From ZC4RG30 sp964417875 (lineage in GTDB: Bacteria > Pseudomonadota > Gammaproteobacteria > Steroidobacterales > Steroidobacteraceae), in the NCBI GenBank assembly GCA_964417875.1, contig CAYQJU010000063.1:1-15666 (forward strand): a stretch of DNA of 15,666 nt, written 5' to 3'. Of this stretch, positions 7,587 to 14,911 are shown in pieces. Each line of letters opens with the position of its first letter. Positions within the stretch are counted from its first letter, which is position 1. The notes below the pieces were generated by a model. It was not told the DNA's origin and did no database searches. It saw nothing but the letters and a program-made list of their open reading frames with translations. The position numbers were made by a program, and so were the translations under genes.

Positions 7587-8467
7587 GCGCGGCGCTGCCC
7601 CGCCAGCGCGCTCCAGCCTTCGCGTTCGGCGAAAACGTTCAGCTCGAGCAGCGGCGCGAACCCGGCGCGCACCTCGTGCACCTGCTGCTTCAGGATGCCG
7701 GCCAGCACCAGGCTTGCCCCCGGCGCCAGGTGCGAATGCAGGCGCGGTGCAAGCTCGACCAGCGTGCCGGCAAGGATATTGGCCACCACCACGTCCACCT
7801 CGCCGGGCAGCGTAGCAGCCTGTTCATGCACCTGCACCCGATCGGCCACGTGGTTGGCGGCGGCGTTGTCGCGGGTGGCGATCAGCGCCTGCGGATCGAT
7901 GTCGAAGCCATGAGCCTGCTGCGCGCCGAGCTTCGCGGCGGCCACGGCCAGCACGCCCGAGCCGCAGCCATAGTCGATCAGGCGCGCGCCGGGCGACAGG
8001 TGTGCGTCCAGCCAGGTCAGGCACAGCGCGGTGGAAGGATGGGTGCCGGTGCCGAAGGCGAGGCCCGGGTCCAGCCGCACCACCACCGCATCCGGATCCG
8101 CCGGCGCATCCGCATGATGCGGCGACACCCACAGCCGGCGGCCGAAGCGCATGGGATGGAAGTCCTTCAGCCACTCGCGCTCCCAGACGCGATCGGCGAT
8201 GCGCTCGACGCGGATGTCCGACAGCGGGATCTGCAATGCCGCGGCCAGTGCGACGATGGCTTCAGGTCCCGCGGCCTCGGCCGGGAACAGCGCCTGCAGC
8301 ACGGTGCGCGGCCACAGCCGCACCTCGCCGGGCGCAGGTTCCAGGATGGCGTCATCCACCGCGTCGGTGAGGGTCACCGAAAGCGCACCGGCCGCGAACG
8401 CCGCATCCTCGGCGGCCGAGGGATCGCGGCCTTGCAGCTCCAGCGTCAATGCCAGGTAGCCGGCCAT
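7583..8467 (-). CDS. prmA: Ribosomal protein L11 methyltransferase
   Basis: SAM-dependent enzyme that trimethylates ribosomal protein L11. Predicted 294 aa, equal to the family norm (E. coli 293). The N-terminal substrate-recognition domain (about 1-95) is followed by WEREWLKDFHPMRFG (95-109), GLAFGTGTHPSTALCL (135-150), SAM motif I IDYGCGSGVLAVAAAKLGA (164-182), acidic HGFDIDP (186-192), and VVVANILAGTLVELAP (226-241). All are diagnostic of PrmA. The ATG at 8467 is chosen over a GTG at 8476 because it gives the family N-terminus MAGYLALTLEL and has GGTGGG 4 nt upstream. The gene starts 13 nt after accC and its TGA overlaps the next ATG (ATGA), so it belongs to the same transcript. Confidence 0.96.
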   Translation of the reverse strand: MAGYLALTLELQGRDPSAAEDAAFAAGALSVTLTDAVDDAILEPAPGEVRLWPRTVLQALFPAEAAGPEAIVALAAALQIPLSDIRVERIADRVWEREWLKDFHPMRFGRRLWVSPHHADAPADPDAVVVRLDPGLAFGTGTHPSTALCLTWLDAHLSPGARLIDYGCGSGVLAVAAAKLGAQQAHGFDIDPQALIATRDNAAANHVADRVQVHEQAATLPGEVDVVVANILAGTLVELAPRLHSHLAPGASLVLAGILKQQVHEVRAGFAPLLELNVFAEREGWSALAGQRRA

Positions 8468-8480
8468 GCGACCCACCGGG

Positions 8481-9824
8481 CTACTTCAGCCCCAGCCGCC
8501 GCTCCAGGTAGTGGATGTCGAGCCCACCCTCGCGGAAGGCCTGGTGGCTGAGGATTTCCTGGTGCAGGGCGGTGTTGGTCTTGATGCCCTCGACCACCAG
8601 CTCTGCCAGCGCATTGCGCATGCGCGCGATCGCCGTCTCGCGCGTGTCGCCATGCGCGATCAGCTTGCCGATCATCGAGTCGTAGTTCGGCGGCACTGCA
8701 TAGCCGGAGTAGAGATGGCTGTCGACACGGATGCCGGGCCCACCGGGCGAATGCCAGCGGCTGACCATGCCCGGCGAGGGCATGAAGGTCTTCGCATCCT
8801 CGGCATTGATGCGGCATTCCAGCGCATGGCCATGGAAGCGGATGTCCTTCTGCACGAACGGCAGCTTCTCGCCCGCCGCCACCAGCAGCTGCGTCTTCAC
8901 CAGATCGATGCCGGTGATCACCTCGGTGACCGGATGCTCCACCTGGATGCGCGTGTTCATCTCGATGAAGTAGAACTCGCCGTCCTGGAAGAGGAACTCG
9001 AGCGTGCCGGCGCTGCGATAGCCCACCTTGCGGCAGGCTTCCACCACGCGCTCGCCCATCTTCTCGCGCACCTTCGGATCGAGGCCCGGCGCGGGCGCCT
9101 CTTCGATCACCTTCTGGTGACGGCGCTGCATCGAGCAGTCGCGCTCGCCCAGGTGCACCACATTGCCGTGGTTGTCGGCGATCACCTGGAACTCGATGTG
9201 GCGCGGCTTCTCGAGGAATTTCTCCATGTAGACCTGCGGATTGCCGAAGGCCGCCTGCGCTTCCTGTTGCGTCACATTGATGGCATTGAGCAGCGCCGCC
9301 TCGGCATGCACCACGCGCATGCCGCGTCCGCCGCCGCCGCCGGAAGCCTTGATGATCACCGGATAGCCGATCTGCCGCGCAATGCGCAGGTTCTCGTCCG
9401 GATCCTGCCCCAGCGGGCCACCGGAACCCGGCACGCAGGGCACGCCGGCTTCCTTCATCACCTTGATCGCCGACACCTTGTCGCCCATCAGGCGGATGGT
9501 CTCGGCCTTCGGCCCGATCCACACGAAGCCGCTCTTCTCCACGCGCTCGGCGAAATCGGCGTTCTCGGAGAGGAAGCCGTAACCGGGATGGATGGCCACC
9601 GAGTCGGTGACCTCGGCGGCGCTGATGATGGCCGGCATGTTCAGGTAGCTGGCCGGCGAGGGCGCAGGACCGATGCACACGGTCTCATCGGCCAGCAGCA
9701 CATGCTTCAGGTTGTTGTCGGCCGTGGAATGCACCGCCACGGTCTTGATGTCCAGCTCGCGGCAGGCGCGCAGGATGCGCAGCGCGATCTCGCCGCGATT
9801 GGCGATGACGACTTTCTCGAGCAT
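8481..9824 (-). CDS. accC: Biotin carboxylase subunit of acetyl-CoA carboxylase
   Basis: Carboxylates the biotin on AccB using ATP and bicarbonate, the first half-reaction of malonyl-CoA synthesis. From this start, 447 aa. Features: VVIANRGEIALRILRAC (5-21), HPGYGFLSEN (79-88), Lys116 in MGDKVSAIK, ATP-grasp IIKASGGGGGRGMRV (157-171) with Lys159, HLGERDCSMQRRHQKVIEEA (224-243), and the active-site run FIEMNTRIQVEHPVTE (286-301) with Glu288, Asn290, Arg292 and Glu296. The numbering equals E. coli AccC, which favours the ATG at 9824. An ATG 12 nt earlier (9836) directly abuts the accB TAA and would add MTNR; neither start has a clear Shine-Dalgarno. Order accB-accC is the normal operon. Confidence 0.97.
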   Translation of the reverse strand: MLEKVVIANRGEIALRILRACRELDIKTVAVHSTADNNLKHVLLADETVCIGPAPSPASYLNMPAIISAAEVTDSVAIHPGYGFLSENADFAERVEKSGFVWIGPKAETIRLMGDKVSAIKVMKEAGVPCVPGSGGPLGQDPDENLRIARQIGYPVIIKASGGGGGRGMRVVHAEAALLNAINVTQQEAQAAFGNPQVYMEKFLEKPRHIEFQVIADNHGNVVHLGERDCSMQRRHQKVIEEAPAPGLDPKVREKMGERVVEACRKVGYRSAGTLEFLFQDGEFYFIEMNTRIQVEHPVTEVITGIDLVKTQLLVAAGEKLPFVQKDIRFHGHALECRINAEDAKTFMPSPGMVSRWHSPGGPGIRVDSHLYSGYAVPPNYDSMIGKLIAHGDTRETAIARMRNALAELVVEGIKTNTALHQEILSHQAFREGGLDIHYLERRLGLK

Positions 9825-9836
9825 TCGGTTGGTCAT

Positions 9837-10313
9837 TTATTCGACAACGAACAGCGGCTGGCCGAACTCCACCGGATCGCCATTGCGCGCCATGATGGCG
9901 GTGACCTTGCCGGCACGGTCGCTCTCGATCTGGTTCATCATCTTCATCGCCTCGATGATGCACAGCACGTCGCCTTCCTTGACCGTGTCGCCGACGGCGA
10001 CGAAGGACTTGGCGGTGGGCGAGGAGGCGGCATAGAAGGTGCCGACCATCGGTGCGGTGACGAGGTTGGCGTCATCCTTGCGGCGGGCCAGCGGCGCACC
10101 GCCGGGGGCGACGCCGGCTGCCGCAGGTGCGGCGGCGACAGCCACCGGCGCTGCGACGGGCGCCGGCGGCGGCGCGCTGTAGTACTGCGGCATGGCATGG
10201 CCGGTGGGCGCACGGCTGATGCGCACCGCTTCCTCGCCTTCCTTGATCTCGATCTCGGCGATGCCGGATTCCTCCAGCAGCTCGATCAGTTTCTTGACTT
10301 TGCGGATGTCCAT
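9837..10313 (-). CDS. accB: Biotin carboxyl carrier protein of acetyl-CoA carboxylase
   Basis: Carrier subunit whose biotin shuttles the carboxyl group from AccC to the carboxyltransferase. 158 aa. The N-terminal segment MDIRKVKKLIELLEESGIAE is typical, followed by a Pro/Ala-rich flexible linker (about 45-78) and the lipoyl/biotinyl domain (about 82-158). The biotinylation motif EAMKMMN places the modified lysine at Lys124. The thumb region APMVGTFYAASSPTAKSFV (87-105) is the bacterial AccB form. Start ATG at 10313 has GGAG with suitable spacing upstream. The TAA abuts an ATG of accC, suggesting coupled synthesis of the two partners. The upstream aroQ gene ends 30 nt before. Confidence 0.97.
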   Translation of the reverse strand: MDIRKVKKLIELLEESGIAEIEIKEGEEAVRISRAPTGHAMPQYYSAPPPAPVAAPVAVAAAPAAAGVAPGGAPLARRKDDANLVTAPMVGTFYAASSPTAKSFVAVGDTVKEGDVLCIIEAMKMMNQIESDRAGKVTAIMARNGDPVEFGQPLFVVE

Positions 10314-10343
10314 AAAAGCTCCAGGGAAAGCGGTGATGAGGAG

Positions 10344-10787
10344 TCAGCGCGCGGCGAGGCGCGCGGCCGCGGCGTGCAGAGCCAGCTCGTAGCCCAGCGG
10401 CCCGAGGCCGATGACCTGGCCGACGGCGATGTCTGAAAAATACGAATGCCGCCGGAACGGTTCGCGGGCATGCACATTCGACAGGTGCACTTCGATGAAC
10501 GGCAGCGAGACGCCGAGGATGGCGTCGCGCAGCGCGATCGAGGTGTGCGTGAATGCGCCGGGGTTCAGGATCAGGAATGCGATGCCCTCGGCCGGGGCCT
10601 TCTGCACCGCCTCCACCAGCTCGTGCTCGGCATTGCTCTGCCGGGCGATGAGCTCGTGGCCCAGCTCGCGCGCAAGGGCGGCATTGCGCTGGATGATGGC
10701 ATCCAGCGTCTCGGCGCCGTAGAGTCCCGGCTCGCGGGTTCCCAGCAGGTTCAGGTTGGGGCCGTTCAGCAGCAGCAGCCGCGGCAT
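10344..10787 (-). CDS. aroQ: 3-dehydroquinate dehydratase, type II
   Basis: Catalyses the third step of the shikimate pathway, dehydrating 3-dehydroquinate by the anti mechanism. The 147-aa size is typical of the dodecameric type II enzyme. Motifs: LLLNGPNLNLLGTREPGLYG (5-24) containing the catalytic loop Arg18 and Tyr23, FLILNPGAFTHTSIALRDA (71-89) with Asn75 and His81, and EVHLSNVHAREPFRRHSY (99-116) with His101. All catalytic residues are present. It precedes accB by 30 nt, as in many gammaproteobacteria, and is probably the first gene of a transcript running through accBC. No convincing -35/-10 pair was found in the 85 nt upstream. Confidence 0.97.
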   Translation of the reverse strand: MPRLLLLNGPNLNLLGTREPGLYGAETLDAIIQRNAALARELGHELIARQSNAEHELVEAVQKAPAEGIAFLILNPGAFTHTSIALRDAILGVSLPFIEVHLSNVHAREPFRRHSYFSDIAVGQVIGLGPLGYELALHAAAARLAAR

Positions 10788-10825
10788 TTCGATAGTCGGC
10801 GTGTGATCAGAAAGCCGGCATTTAA

Positions 10826-10838
10826 CCCCAAGTTGGGG
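10826..10838. repeat. Short perfect palindrome upstream of aroQ
   Basis: CCCCAAGTTGGGG, with 6-base arms around one base, lies in the 85-nt gap between the TlpA-like gene and aroQ. On the plus strand it is followed by six A. On the minus strand, which is the transcribed direction of the flanking genes, the T run precedes it rather than follows it, so it does not read as a minus-strand intrinsic terminator. An operator-like site for the aroQ-accBC transcript is possible but unproven. Confidence 0.35.
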
Positions 10839-10859
10839 AAAAAAGCTGCGAATTTCTTG

Positions 10860-10884
10860 AAAAAGCCCGCGATCAGCCTGCGGG
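10860..10884 (-). terminator. Weak intrinsic terminator after the TlpA-like gene
   Basis: Read on the minus strand, CCCGC and GCGGG pair around a 9-nt loop that contains the stop codon of the TlpA-like gene. They are followed by C and five T. The stem is short (5 bp) but all G/C, and the T tract is in the right place. It could partly separate the dsbD-tlpA transcript from aroQ-accBC. Confidence 0.35.
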
Positions 10885-11604
10885 GGCCGCTGCCGGGGCC
10901 CGCGCCGCCGCGGCGGTGGTCTCCTGGGTGGCCCGGCGCGCCGCCAGATCCTTCAGGCCGGCATCGATCCGGGCCCGTGCATCAGCCAGCGTCAGGCTGC
11001 CGGCATCCACCTCGGCCAGTGAGCCCAGGATCAGTTCGGCCTCATCGCGGTGCAGTTCGCCCACCTTCACGGTGAGGATGCGGTGCTGGCTGTCGGCGAA
11101 CACGGTGAACGGGAAGGCCGGCTGCATGCCCATGGCCTGCACGGCGGCCAGCCCATCTTCCTCGCCGATCAGCACCGGGTAGTCGATCGGCGTCTCTTCC
11201 GCATAGGCCAGCACGTCGTCGCGGAAATCGACCGCGATGCCGATGATTTCCAGCTGCGGCGGCATGCCTTCGGCGCGCAGCTCGTTCAGCAGCGGAATCT
11301 CGCGCCGGCACGGTCCGCACCACGTGGCCCAGTAATTCACCATCAGCGGGCGGCCGGCCCACTCGGACAGCGAGCGCAGCGTGCCCTCGCCGTCGGCCAG
11401 CGAGATCGGCGGCAGCACTTCCGGCACGGGCAGTGACGCGTCGTCATCGCCGGCCGGCGTTTCGACGCCGGTGACCAGCGGCACGTCGGTGAGGGCGGGC
11501 TCCGCAGGTACGGCGGAGCCGCCGGTCGTGAACCAGCGCTGCGCCAGCGCGCCCAGTACCGCGGCAACGGCCACCGCGGGGATGATCAGCACGGCCTTTT
11601 TCAT
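10873..11604 (-). CDS. TlpA/ResA-like periplasmic thioredoxin
   Basis: Predicted 243 aa. The N-terminus MKKAVLIIPAVAVAAVLGALA is a membrane anchor or signal segment, followed by an Asp/Pro/Val-rich linker to about residue 62. The thioredoxin domain (about 63-200) has LADGEGTLRSLSEWAGRPLMVNYWATWCGPCRREIP arranged as in TlpA/ResA proteins. Its active site is Cys96-Gly-Pro-Cys99, with a cis-proline candidate at Pro165 in FPFTVF. It is likely a periplasm-facing disulfide reductase. The gene starts 7 nt after dsbD, whose product exports electrons across the membrane, so DsbD is its probable reductant (inference). The last 40 residues form a charged helix and then an Ala/Pro-rich tail not typical of the core family. 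The substrate is unknown; a cytochrome c maturation role is one option. Confidence 0.88.
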   Translation of the reverse strand: MKKAVLIIPAVAVAAVLGALAQRWFTTGGSAVPAEPALTDVPLVTGVETPAGDDDASLPVPEVLPPISLADGEGTLRSLSEWAGRPLMVNYWATWCGPCRREIPLLNELRAEGMPPQLEIIGIAVDFRDDVLAYAEETPIDYPVLIGEEDGLAAVQAMGMQPAFPFTVFADSQHRILTVKVGELHRDEAELILGSLAEVDAGSLTLADARARIDAGLKDLAARRATQETTAAAARAPAAAPAG

Positions 11605-11607
11605 GGT

Positions 11608-11624
11608 GGCGCTACTGTAGCGCC
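11608..11624. repeat. Perfect palindrome across the dsbD stop codon
   Basis: GGCGCTAC and GTAGCGCC flank a single T, giving a 17-nt palindrome that contains the dsbD stop and ends 3 nt from the downstream ATG of the TlpA-like gene. In RNA it would fold with a loop of about 5 nt. There is no T run, so it is not a standard terminator; it could influence ribosome access at the downstream start. Confidence 0.4.
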
Positions 11625-13384
11625 GAGCGCACCAGCGGCGCGAATTCTTCGGCCTTCATGTAGCCCACCACCCGGTAATTGCGCCTTTCGGCGCCGTCGG
11701 CGCCGAAAAAGGCGATGGTCGGCGGGGCGAACACCCCCAGGTGCTGCAGCAGCGCTTGGTCGGTGGCGTCATTGGCGGTGACGTCGGCCTGCAGCCAGAC
11801 CGTGTTCGACAGGGCGTCCATCACCGCAGGCCGCGGGAAGGTGTAGTGCTCCATCTCCTTGCACGACACGCACCAGTCGGCATAGAAGTCGAGCATCACC
11901 GTCTTGCCGTCGGCATTCGCGGCGGCAATGCGCGCGTCGAGGTCATCGACGGACTTGATGCGCTCGAAAGGCAGGTCGACCATTGCTGCGGCGCCCTGCA
12001 GCGGCCGCAGCGGATTGGTGGCGCCCTGCACCGCGCCGAAGCCGATCAGCAGCGCCCAGGCGGCGAACACGCCGGCCAGCGTGCGGGCGGCAATCCGGCC
12101 GCCCTGGGTGCGGAACGCCGCGCGGGTGAGGATCACCACCATCGCCGCCAGCGGCACCATCCACAGCCACATGGTCACGGTGGGCGACAGGATGCGCGAG
12201 AGCATCCATACGGCCACCGCCAGCATCATTGCGCCCATCGACTGCTTGACGGTTTCCATCCATGCGCCGGCCCGCGGCAGCAGCTGGCCGGCCGAGGCGC
12301 CCACCGCCAACAGCGGCACGCCCATGCCGATGGCCATCGCGAACAGCGCCACGCCGCCGCGCGTGATTTCGCCGGACTGGCCGATTACCGACAGCGCCGC
12401 CACCAGCGCCGGGCCCACGCAGGTGGTCACGATCAGCGCGGACAATGCGCCCATCACCACCACGCCGGCATAGTTGCCGGCTTTCTGCTGGTTGCTCATC
12501 GCCGTCAGCCGCGTCTGCACGAAGGCCGGCATCTGCACCGTGAAGAAGCCGAACATTGACAGCGCCATTGCAACAAACAGCGCCGAGAAAAGCAGGATGA
12601 TCCAGCCCTGCTGGAACAGTGTCTGCGCCTGCTGGCCGGCGGCGGCGAAAATCACGCCGGCGGCGGTATAGGTGGCGGCCATGCCCAGCACATAGGCCAG
12701 CGACAGCGCGAAGGCGCGGGCGCGGGTCACATTCGCGCCCTGGCCGGCGATGATGCCGGCGACGATGGGCACCATCGGCAGCACGCAGGGGGTGAAGGCC
12801 AGCAGCAGGCCGGCGAGGAAGAAGGCGCCGGCCATCAGCAGGATGTTGCCCTCGCGGATCATGCCGGCGAGGCGGTCCTGTTCGGAGACATAGCCACCGC
12901 CGGCGTCGACGGAGCTGCCACCAGCGGGCAACGCTGCCACGCTGCTGGTCTCGGGCAGGTCGACCTCAAAAACCCTGGTGGTCGGGGGGTAGCAAAGGCC
13001 CGCTTCGGCGCAGCCCTGGTAGCTGACTTTCAGTGGCAGCGTGAAGGCGTCCCCGGTGCCGCGTGAAACCGGGATGCGGGCCGTCACGTCCGTGAGGTAA
13101 ACCTCCTGTTCCCCGAAGAATTCGTCGTTCTTCACCTTGCCCTTCGGCAGGTCGACGTTGCCCAGAGCAACGGGCTGCCCTTCCTCGACCGCAAACTTGA
13201 AGTCTTTCCGGTACAGGTAGTAGCCGGGGTGGACTTCAAAGATCACTTCAATGCGATCCGGCGCAGTCGCCACGGCGCCAATACGGAAAGCCTGGTCCAT
13301 CGGAAGGAAATCGTCTGCCGCGGCAGCGGTGCCGCAACCGAGCAGAGTCAGCAGGATCCAGAATAGTTTGCGCATGCCGGCCAT
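11612..13384 (-). CDS. dsbD: Protein-disulfide reductase DsbD
   Basis: Transfers electrons from cytoplasmic thioredoxin to periplasmic disulfide isomerase and cytochrome-c maturation partners. 590 aa from this start. Signal peptide about 1-23; periplasmic alpha domain with Cys125 and Cys131 (CAEAGLC); an eight-helix-type membrane domain with FTPCVLPMVP (Cys200) and TTCVGPALVA (Cys322); C-terminal thioredoxin domain with DFYADWCVSCKEME (Cys505, Cys508). All three cysteine pairs are present, so the relay is intact. The ATG at 13384 is chosen because GGGAGG lies 6 nt upstream; an in-frame ATG at 13375 is a second possibility, and an upstream frame extension to 13456 lacks signal-like sequence. 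It is divergent from the plus-strand gene at 13514 and is followed closely by a TlpA-like partner. Confidence 0.96.
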   Translation of the reverse strand: MAGMRKLFWILLTLLGCGTAAAADDFLPMDQAFRIGAVATAPDRIEVIFEVHPGYYLYRKDFKFAVEEGQPVALGNVDLPKGKVKNDEFFGEQEVYLTDVTARIPVSRGTGDAFTLPLKVSYQGCAEAGLCYPPTTRVFEVDLPETSSVAALPAGGSSVDAGGGYVSEQDRLAGMIREGNILLMAGAFFLAGLLLAFTPCVLPMVPIVAGIIAGQGANVTRARAFALSLAYVLGMAATYTAAGVIFAAAGQQAQTLFQQGWIILLFSALFVAMALSMFGFFTVQMPAFVQTRLTAMSNQQKAGNYAGVVVMGALSALIVTTCVGPALVAALSVIGQSGEITRGGVALFAMAIGMGVPLLAVGASAGQLLPRAGAWMETVKQSMGAMMLAVAVWMLSRILSPTVTMWLWMVPLAAMVVILTRAAFRTQGGRIAARTLAGVFAAWALLIGFGAVQGATNPLRPLQGAAAMVDLPFERIKSVDDLDARIAAANADGKTVMLDFYADWCVSCKEMEHYTFPRPAVMDALSNTVWLQADVTANDATDQALLQHLGVFAPPTIAFFGADGAERRNYRVVGYMKAEEFAPLVRSALQ

Positions 13385-13513
13385 CTTAAGCCTCCCAGCC
13401 CTTGTCAGACATTGGGCCATGTCCTGATTCGGCAAGTTCCATGTTGCACAACACAAGAATGCGCGGTAACTATGAATTGAGGGCGCAAGGCCCTGTCATC
13501 GGCGAGGTTCTGC
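13385..13513. other. Divergent intergenic region between dsbD and the unknown gene pair
   Basis: This 129-nt gap must hold the promoters of dsbD (minus) and of the plus-strand pair. On the plus strand TTGCAC (13444-13449) is followed after 17 nt by TAACTA and then TATGAA, only a weak -35/-10 candidate. The interval also has a small inverted repeat, TGTTG-CA-CAACA. For dsbD only the ribosome-binding GGGAGG is clear. I see no coding sequence here. Confidence 0.4.
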
Positions 13514-14146
13514 ATGCAGGGAGCTGACGATGTCGCGGATCGGGGGCAGGTCACCCCGGTCCACAACCTGACGGAATTCTTCCGCGATGCGCTGGAAAGC
13601 GCGCTTGCATCGCAGCACACCCGGCTCGACGCGCACACCGCGCACTACGTGGTCAGCCTGCTGACGCTCTATTCGCGCACCGAGGTGTCGCACCAGGACA
13701 CCCGTCCCGGCCAGCGGTGGGTGAGCCTGGCGGATCTGCTGGCGCAGGCCAGTGCCGCCGCGTCGCCCACCGAACGCGAGGCGCTGCTGCAGCGGCTGGG
13801 CGATGTTTCGCTTTTCGTCGCCGGTTTCTTCGCGCACGGCTTCACGCGGCGGCTGATCGATGTGGACTATCACATCGCCATGGGCGGCCGCGCCTACGGC
13901 ACGCTGGCGGTCACGCCGATGACCGGGCCGCGGCGCGCGCTGTCCACCGTATTCGGCGAGCTGGCCAGCAAGTTCCAGCCGGTGGTCGATGCCATCGGCG
14001 AGATCGCCGATTCGGCGCGCGTATGGGGGCCGGACGATGTGCTGCGGCTGTATGAGCTGTGGCTGAAGACCGGCAGCCGGCGCGCGCAGAACCTGCTGCA
14101 GCAGCTGGGCGTGGCACCGGCGCCGGTGTCATTGCGGCCCAGCTGA
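13514..14146 (+). CDS. Conserved-looking protein of unknown function (first of a pair)
   Basis: Predicted 210 aa, with AGG 6-7 nt before the ATG. No signal peptide or membrane helix is visible, so it is probably cytoplasmic. It is largely helical by composition: LTEFFRDALESALASQ (19-34), a middle part with YVVSLLTLYSRTEV, and a distinctive LGDVSLFVAGFFAHGFTRR followed by DVDYHIAMGGRAYGTLA. That block, rich in aromatic residues and Gly, looks like a constrained core. It is followed by VFGELASKFQPVVDAIGEIAD and a helical C-terminus. I have the impression of similar uncharacterised proteins in other gammaproteobacteria but can assign no domain or role. The next gene starts 6 nt downstream, so the two are almost certainly co-expressed. 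Confidence 0.82.
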   Translation: MQGADDVADRGQVTPVHNLTEFFRDALESALASQHTRLDAHTAHYVVSLLTLYSRTEVSHQDTRPGQRWVSLADLLAQASAAASPTEREALLQRLGDVSLFVAGFFAHGFTRRLIDVDYHIAMGGRAYGTLAVTPMTGPRRALSTVFGELASKFQPVVDAIGEIADSARVWGPDDVLRLYELWLKTGSRRAQNLLQQLGVAPAPVSLRPS

Positions 14147-14152
14147 GTGCCC

Positions 14153-14800
14153 ATGCTGCGCCCGTTGCAGCATCTGCTCGAGACCATCAACGACGCGCCC
14201 AGCGGCGAGGACGTGCGAGATTTCCTCGTCACCGCGCGCGATGCGCTGCCGCCGGAGCGGCGCGAGGCCGCGGCACTGGAGGAGTTGGTGGTGGTGCAGC
14301 GGGCACGCTCGAGCCGGCTGGCGCTGTATATCGATGCGGCGCTGCTGGAACGCCTGGATCGCAGTGATCCGCTGCGCGCGCTGGATGAATCGAACATCGC
14401 CGACTTCTGGACCGCGCTCGAGGGCGTCAGCCATTTCTCATACCTGATGTGGAATGCGCGGCATGCGCGTGGCGTGTCGCAGATGGACCTGGAGTTGCAG
14501 GCCGAAGTGGACAAGTACATTGCCACCTGGTGGCTGATGCGCCGGCAGTATCCCGGGCATCGGCCGCGCGAATTGCACCACCTGCTGTTCGAGCGATCGA
14601 AGGTGAATCCTGCGCTGCCGGCGGCGACGCAGCAGATGTATGCCGCCGCGTCCGGGTATGCATCGCGCTTCTGCACGATGCTGCAGTCGGCATTGCTGTC
14701 GAACCGGCCGATGCAGCGCGGGCGCGCGATCGCGGCATTGCGGCGGTTCTACCGGATGGGCAGCGCGGGCAAGCGGCGGTATATCGAGGCGATGGCCTGA
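14153..14800 (+). CDS. Conserved-looking protein of unknown function (second of a pair)
   Basis: Predicted 215 aa from ATG 14153; a GTG at 14147 directly after the upstream stop would add two residues. Neither start has a good Shine-Dalgarno, which suggests coupling to the preceding gene. No signal or membrane segment is visible. Notable blocks are SGEDVRDFLVTARDALPP near the N-terminus, a central FWTALEGVSHFSYLMWNARH, and VSQMDLELQAEVDKYIATWW, all predicted helical and rich in aromatic residues. An Arg-rich C-terminus follows (RGRAIAALRRFYRMGSAGKRRY). The ELQAEVDKY block looks conserved-type but I cannot tie it to a named family. Its strict adjacency to the previous gene argues for a shared function, possibly a complex (inference). 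Confidence 0.82.
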   Translation: MLRPLQHLLETINDAPSGEDVRDFLVTARDALPPERREAAALEELVVVQRARSSRLALYIDAALLERLDRSDPLRALDESNIADFWTALEGVSHFSYLMWNARHARGVSQMDLELQAEVDKYIATWWLMRRQYPGHRPRELHHLLFERSKVNPALPAATQQMYAAASGYASRFCTMLQSALLSNRPMQRGRAIAALRRFYRMGSAGKRRYIEAMA

Positions 14801-14911
14801 GCGCGACGGATTGCGCCGTGCATTTCTGCACTGATTGACCGGAAAGCCGGCGCTGCGGATCCGGGGCACCCGCCTACGCTGTGGGTCCCGATCATCTGTC
14901 AGGAACCCCCG

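Noticed and set aside
8466..10436. Plus-strand open frame of 656 codons opposite accC and accB
   Set aside because: It runs across two well-supported genes, is rich in His/Arg/Leu, and shows no domain; a GC-driven shadow.
13385..13456. Upstream extension of dsbD (MCCATWNLPNQDMAQ...)
   Set aside because: The extension places a Cys-rich non-hydrophobic segment before the signal peptide, and the strong GGGAGG site supports ATG 13384.
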